Assembly: GCA_016295505.1 (NCBI GenBank)
Contig: JAEDLC010000108.1
Span: 1-6,184, forward strand
Reading direction: 5' to 3'
From: Dorea sp.
GTDB lineage: Bacteria; Bacillota_A; Clostridia; Lachnospirales; Lachnospiraceae
Length of the DNA stretch: 6,184 bases
The translations under genes were made by a program, and so were the position numbers. Shown here piece by piece: positions 6,057 to 6,184 of the stretch (position 1 is its first letter; each line of letters opens with the position of its first letter). Under the pieces are notes generated by a model. It saw only the letters and a list, made by a program, of their open reading frames with translations, made no database searches and was not told the DNA's origin.

Positions 6057-6184
6057 CTATTCTTTCCACGGAAGAGCTGTATGCTCCGCTTTACTGTCAC
6101 GAAGCATCAGTTCATTCACTGCTTCCTTAGGATCCTTTCCTTCAAAGAGGATTTCATTTACTTTGTCAATGATCGGCATTGCCA
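6057..6184 (-). CDS. gpsA: C-terminal end of probable NAD(P)H-dependent glycerol-3-phosphate dehydrogenase, 5' part beyond window
   Basis: Only the last 41 residues and a TAG stop are present. The tail reads MPIIDKVNEILFEGKDPKEA, then VNELMLRDSKAEH and LPWKE. This is the characteristic end of GpsA: an (E)MPI segment, the V..iLFeGKdPkeAv helix, and LM.R..KaE. GpsA reduces dihydroxyacetone phosphate to sn-glycerol 3-phosphate for phospholipid synthesis in the cytoplasm. Supporting context is its position upstream of spoIVA on the same strand, an arrangement known from Bacillus and clostridia. Because the NAD-binding and catalytic domains are outside the window, the call rests on this tail plus gene order. 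It ends at the hairpin 6022-6051. Confidence 0.78.
   Translation of the reverse strand, partial: AMPIIDKVNEILFEGKDPKEAVNELMLRDSKAEHTALPWKE

Noticed and set aside
1..6184. Mobile element, prophage, CRISPR array, toxin-antitoxin or defence system
   Set aside because: No transposase, integrase, terminal inverted repeats, regularly spaced repeats or defence-domain proteins were seen. All recognised genes are chromosomal housekeeping, sporulation, membrane or regulatory types.

Overview
The window looks like chromosomal DNA of an endospore-forming, anaerobic Firmicute, most plausibly a gut Clostridium-type organism of the Lachnospiraceae. The evidence is a full-length spoIVA (found only in endospore formers), AAGGAGG-like ribosome sites before most genes, A+T-rich intergenic DNA with intrinsic terminators, and proteins with a clostridial flavour. 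The genus is inference only.

Layout, left to right. A four-gene minus-strand run occupies the left third. Read in the direction of transcription it is lrgA (1996 to 1610), lrgB (overlapping it by 8 bases), a MogA/MoaB-like molybdopterin-binding-domain gene (884 to 414) and, 3 bases further on, a metallo-beta-lactamase-fold hydrolase that leaves the window at base 1. Upstream of lrgA is an intrinsic terminator (2099-2145). It ends a single-gene unit for a 382-residue iron-dependent alcohol dehydrogenase (3326 to 2178). Upstream of that, a second hairpin (3378-3403) closes the spoIVA unit (4953 to 3481). Transcription then diverges: a LysR-family regulator runs on the plus strand (5122-6009). 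It faces the end of a minus-strand gene whose last 41 residues resemble NAD(P)H-dependent glycerol-3-phosphate dehydrogenase (gpsA). The two convergent genes share a 13-bp hairpin.

How the parts relate. gpsA next to spoIVA is a familiar arrangement in spore formers; here a plus-strand LysR gene sits between them. LrgA and LrgB form a two-component membrane system, first described as holin/antiholin-like murein hydrolase regulators and in several organisms shown to move small carboxylates such as pyruvate or glycolate. The dehydrogenase has every metal ligand of the FucO-type family, but its substrate cannot be read from sequence. The LysR gene could control itself or a neighbour, but no target is evident.

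No stretch longer than about 180 bases lacks a gene. I saw no tRNA, rRNA, CRISPR array, insertion sequence or phage gene. The window reads as an ordinary core-genome region with a few regulatory details worth checking. I found no convincing new biological system.
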